Shown: positions 5,019 to 6,402 of the stretch, in pieces
Position numbering within the stretch: position 1 is the stretch's first letter
Layout: each line of letters starts with the position of its first letter
Assembly (NCBI GenBank): GCA_001003855.1
Contig: LCPX01000049.1
Span: 1 to 6,402 of the forward strand
Direction: 5' to 3'
Length of the DNA: 6,402 nucleotides
From: Candidatus Moranbacteria bacterium GW2011_GWE1_49_15
Lineage (GTDB): Bacteria; Patescibacteriota; Minisyncoccia; Moranbacterales; GWC2-37-73
Made by a program: the position numbers and the translations under genes
Notes under the pieces: generated by a model
The model's database searches: none
Seen by the model: only the letters and a program-made list of their open reading frames with translations
Told to the model about the DNA's origin: nothing

Positions 5019-5603
5019 TTAAAAAAATTTTATTCCTTTCTTTTTTATATCCTTCTCAATCAGCCTCTTGCCCCTGGCGATCAATGTTGCCACGGTCCCC
5101 TTGGGTTTTTGCAAGATATCCATGATCTCCTCGTAATCCTTGTCTTCCACGAATCGGAGCACCAAAGCTTCCTTGTATTTGAGCGGCAAATTTTCTATCG
5201 CCTCCTTTATTTTCTTAGCGCATTCCTTGTCGGCCAATTCGTTTTCCAAATCAGTGTCCACTTTCGCTATCCTCATCCAACTGTCATCTTCAGATGAGAC
5301 CATCTTCGGGCGAGCCGCGATCCGGCGGAAATTGTCCACCACATGGTTATGCGAAATTCGGTAAATCCAACTGGAAAATTTCAACGTCGGGTCATAGCTG
5401 TTCAAATTCAGATATGCTTTGACGAAAATTTCCTGTAAAAGGTCTTCGATATCGTCGTTTCCAAGTTGGGAAATCCTTTTGACATAATGAAAAAGCGGCC
5501 CTTGATATCTGGCCATCAGCGCCCCGAACATTTCCTGGTCATCCTTGGCAAGTTCCACCAATTCCTGGTCGGTCTTTTTTTCCAATTCCTCCAAATTATG
5601 CAT
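5019..5603 (-). CDS. ECF-type RNA polymerase sigma-70 factor
   Basis: This 194-residue alternative sigma factor directs RNA polymerase to a dedicated promoter set. Sigma region 2 spans about residues 26-95, with the core-binding helix DIEDLLQEIFVKAY (51-64) and the -10 recognition helix FSSWIYRISHNHVVDNFRR (76-94). Region 4 spans about 127-184, with LPLKYKEALVLRFVEDKDYEEI followed by the helix-turn-helix LQKPKGTVATLIARGKRLI, close to the usual GTVKSRLxRG pattern. There is no region 1.1, 3 or additional C-terminal domain, which fits the ECF class (usual length about 160-200). A lysine-rich tail ends in IKFF. The ATG has no SD; a TATAAC box lies just upstream, so a nearly leaderless message is possible. 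Downstream on the same strand are the three-helix membrane protein and the secreted protein, before the first clear terminator. This suggests, but does not prove, that they are its regulator and target. Stop TAA. Confidence 0.95.
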   Translation of the reverse strand: MHNLEELEKKTDQELVELAKDDQEMFGALMARYQGPLFHYVKRISQLGNDDIEDLLQEIFVKAYLNLNSYDPTLKFSSWIYRISHNHVVDNFRRIAARPKMVSSEDDSWMRIAKVDTDLENELADKECAKKIKEAIENLPLKYKEALVLRFVEDKDYEEIMDILQKPKGTVATLIARGKRLIEKDIKKKGIKFF

Positions 5604-5614
5604 AATTCGACTTT

Positions 5615-5643
5615 GTTATAGGCCTTGATGTAATACGGCGAAA
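5615..5643 (-). promoter_or_regulatory. Possible promoter of the sigma-factor gene
   Basis: The minus strand has TATAAC (5620-5615), a 5-of-6 match to the -10 consensus. With a 17-nt spacer the -35 position holds TTTCGC (5643-5638), a poor match to the housekeeping consensus. The -10 ends 11 nt before the ATG, so the leader would be about 5 nt and would hold no SD. The preceding terminator makes a promoter in this gap necessary, but the exact site is uncertain. Confidence 0.35.
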
Positions 5644-5680
5644 TCTGGCTTTGTTTTCATTCTCCCACTTTTCAGGCAAT

Positions 5681-5723
5681 AAAAAAAGCCGCCCTCTCCA
5701 TGCATTGCGCGGATTTGGCGGCT
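5681..5723 (-). terminator. Rho-independent terminator of the exported-protein gene
   Basis: The minus strand reads AGCCGCC (5723-5717), a 23-nt loop and GGCGGCT (5693-5687), then a T-rich run TTTTTTATTG. The 7-bp stem is perfect. The loop can fold further (for example TCC with GGA around GCGCAATGCAT), which would stack on the main stem. It lies 25 nt past the stop codon at 5748 and insulates the sigma-factor gene from read-through. Confidence 0.82.
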
Positions 5724-5747
5724 GATTGAAAAAAGAGCTTTTACTGA

Positions 5748-6402
5748 CTACCGGGAATAATTTTCCCGGTAAATAACGATGGCGATATCATCGTCATCGA
5801 AGACGATCTTACTCAAAGTGTTGGCATTGACCTTCTTGGGCATGAAGACTTTCCTTACGAATCCCCTCGAATCGGCGACGATGGCGCCTACGGGCTCGCC
5901 ATTCATGAACATGAAATATTCGTCCTTGAGGGCGATATCGAGCGAGGTCTTCATGCCATGGCCTTGCTTGAACAAATGATAACTGTATTGCCAGTCATCT
6001 TCCGAAAGTCCGAAGAGGTTGAGTTCCCCCCAGGCATCTTTGGCGAAAATGCCTATTTCTTGAGGCTCGATTTCCATCGCGCCCCACACAGGCATATTCG
6101 TCATTTGGGTGAGTTCTCCGCGAATCTCAAACTTCGGATTGCAGACCTCTTCACGGTTGACGAACCGGTAATATCCGGGACCTGTCACTTCACCGGGATT
6201 CATAAGCATCCATTCAGCTTCCTGATGGAAAAACGGGTAACCCTTCTTCCAACGATACACATCGAGATTGTTGCATTCCCCAGTCGGAACTTGGAACGAG
6301 AATCCGACGTATTCCTGGAACTCACCAGTCACCGCGAAAACCTTCTTGGCCGTCATCGGATCCTGAATGGATTCAGCAAGAGCCGAAAAACAGGAAACCA
6401 GC
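5748..6402 (-). CDS. Hypothetical protein, probably exported, 5' end outside window
   Basis: The family is not recognised. From the ATG at 6356 the frame gives 202 residues, and an AGGA with a 4-nt spacer precedes that ATG. However, the same frame stays open to the window edge, and its upstream codons read LVSCFSALAESIQDP, which looks like the end of a signal peptide with an ALA|E cleavage site. I therefore treat the CDS as 5'-partial and the ATG as an alternative start. The visible part is rich in aromatic residues and short beta-prone segments (EYVGFSFQVP, GPGYYRFVN, EYFMFMNGEPVGAIVA, IVFDDDDIAIVIY), with few helices and no further membrane segment. This suggests a compact beta-rich extracytoplasmic domain. 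Counting from 6356, Cys28 and Cys72 could pair. There are no catalytic motifs I can name. The stop TAG lies inside a perfect hairpin, and a terminator follows 25 nt later, so it ends a transcription unit. Confidence 0.75.
   Translation of the reverse strand, partial: LVSCFSALAESIQDPMTAKKVFAVTGEFQEYVGFSFQVPTGECNNLDVYRWKKGYPFFHQEAEWMLMNPGEVTGPGYYRFVNREEVCNPKFEIRGELTQMTNMPVWGAMEIEPQEIGIFAKDAWGELNLFGLSEDDWQYSYHLFKQGHGMKTSLDIALKDEYFMFMNGEPVGAIVADSRGFVRKVFMPKKVNANTLSKIVFDDDDIAIVIYRENYSR
5749..5771. repeat. Perfect inverted repeat over the stop codon of the exported-protein gene
   Basis: TACCGGGAA (5749-5757) and TTCCCGGTA (5763-5771) are perfect 9-bp arms around a 5-nt loop TAATT. The hairpin covers the last codons and the TAG. 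No T-run follows on either strand, so it is not itself a terminator. It may protect the 3' end of the message or be a coincidence of the coding sequence. Confidence 0.6.

Overview
The window reads like a piece of a Candidate Phyla Radiation (Patescibacteria/Parcubacteria-like) genome. Genes are compact and closely packed, all on the minus strand, and GC looks moderate. Several starts have weak or no Shine-Dalgarno sequence. One small secreted protein ends in a DxDxDGxxD calcium-loop tail of a kind I associate with CPR genomes. The lineage is an inference from style; no phylogenetic marker gene is present. TAA, TAG and TGA all appear as stops and no gene has an internal TGA, so the standard bacterial code fits.

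Layout, in the direction of transcription (right to left). (1) 6402-5748: an unrecognised protein, probably exported, whose 5' end appears to lie beyond the window. A hairpin sits on its stop codon and a Rho-independent terminator follows at 5723-5681. (2) 5603-3598: a possible stress-response cluster made of an ECF-type sigma-70 factor, a three-pass membrane protein with an extracytoplasmic beta-rich domain, and a small secreted protein with an EF-hand-like loop, closed by a strong terminator at 3580-3558. A 91-nt nested palindrome lies between the sigma factor and the membrane gene. (3) 3494-2244: a class III extradiol dioxygenase (LigB)-like protein, then RNase HI. (4) 2202-148: a HlyD/MacA-type membrane-fusion (adaptor) gene broken near its 3' end into two overlapping frames, followed 10 nt later by a LolD/MacB-type ABC ATPase. 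The expected MacB/FtsX-type permease does not visibly start in the last 147 nt.

Points most worth a second look: the sigma / membrane protein / secreted protein set as a possible small envelope- or metal-sensing system; the rod-like palindrome inside it, which folds better as plus-strand RNA; and the disrupted adaptor gene, whose second frame begins exactly at the conserved Met of the family's PGM motif. No rRNA, tRNA, CRISPR array, transposase or phage gene was seen.
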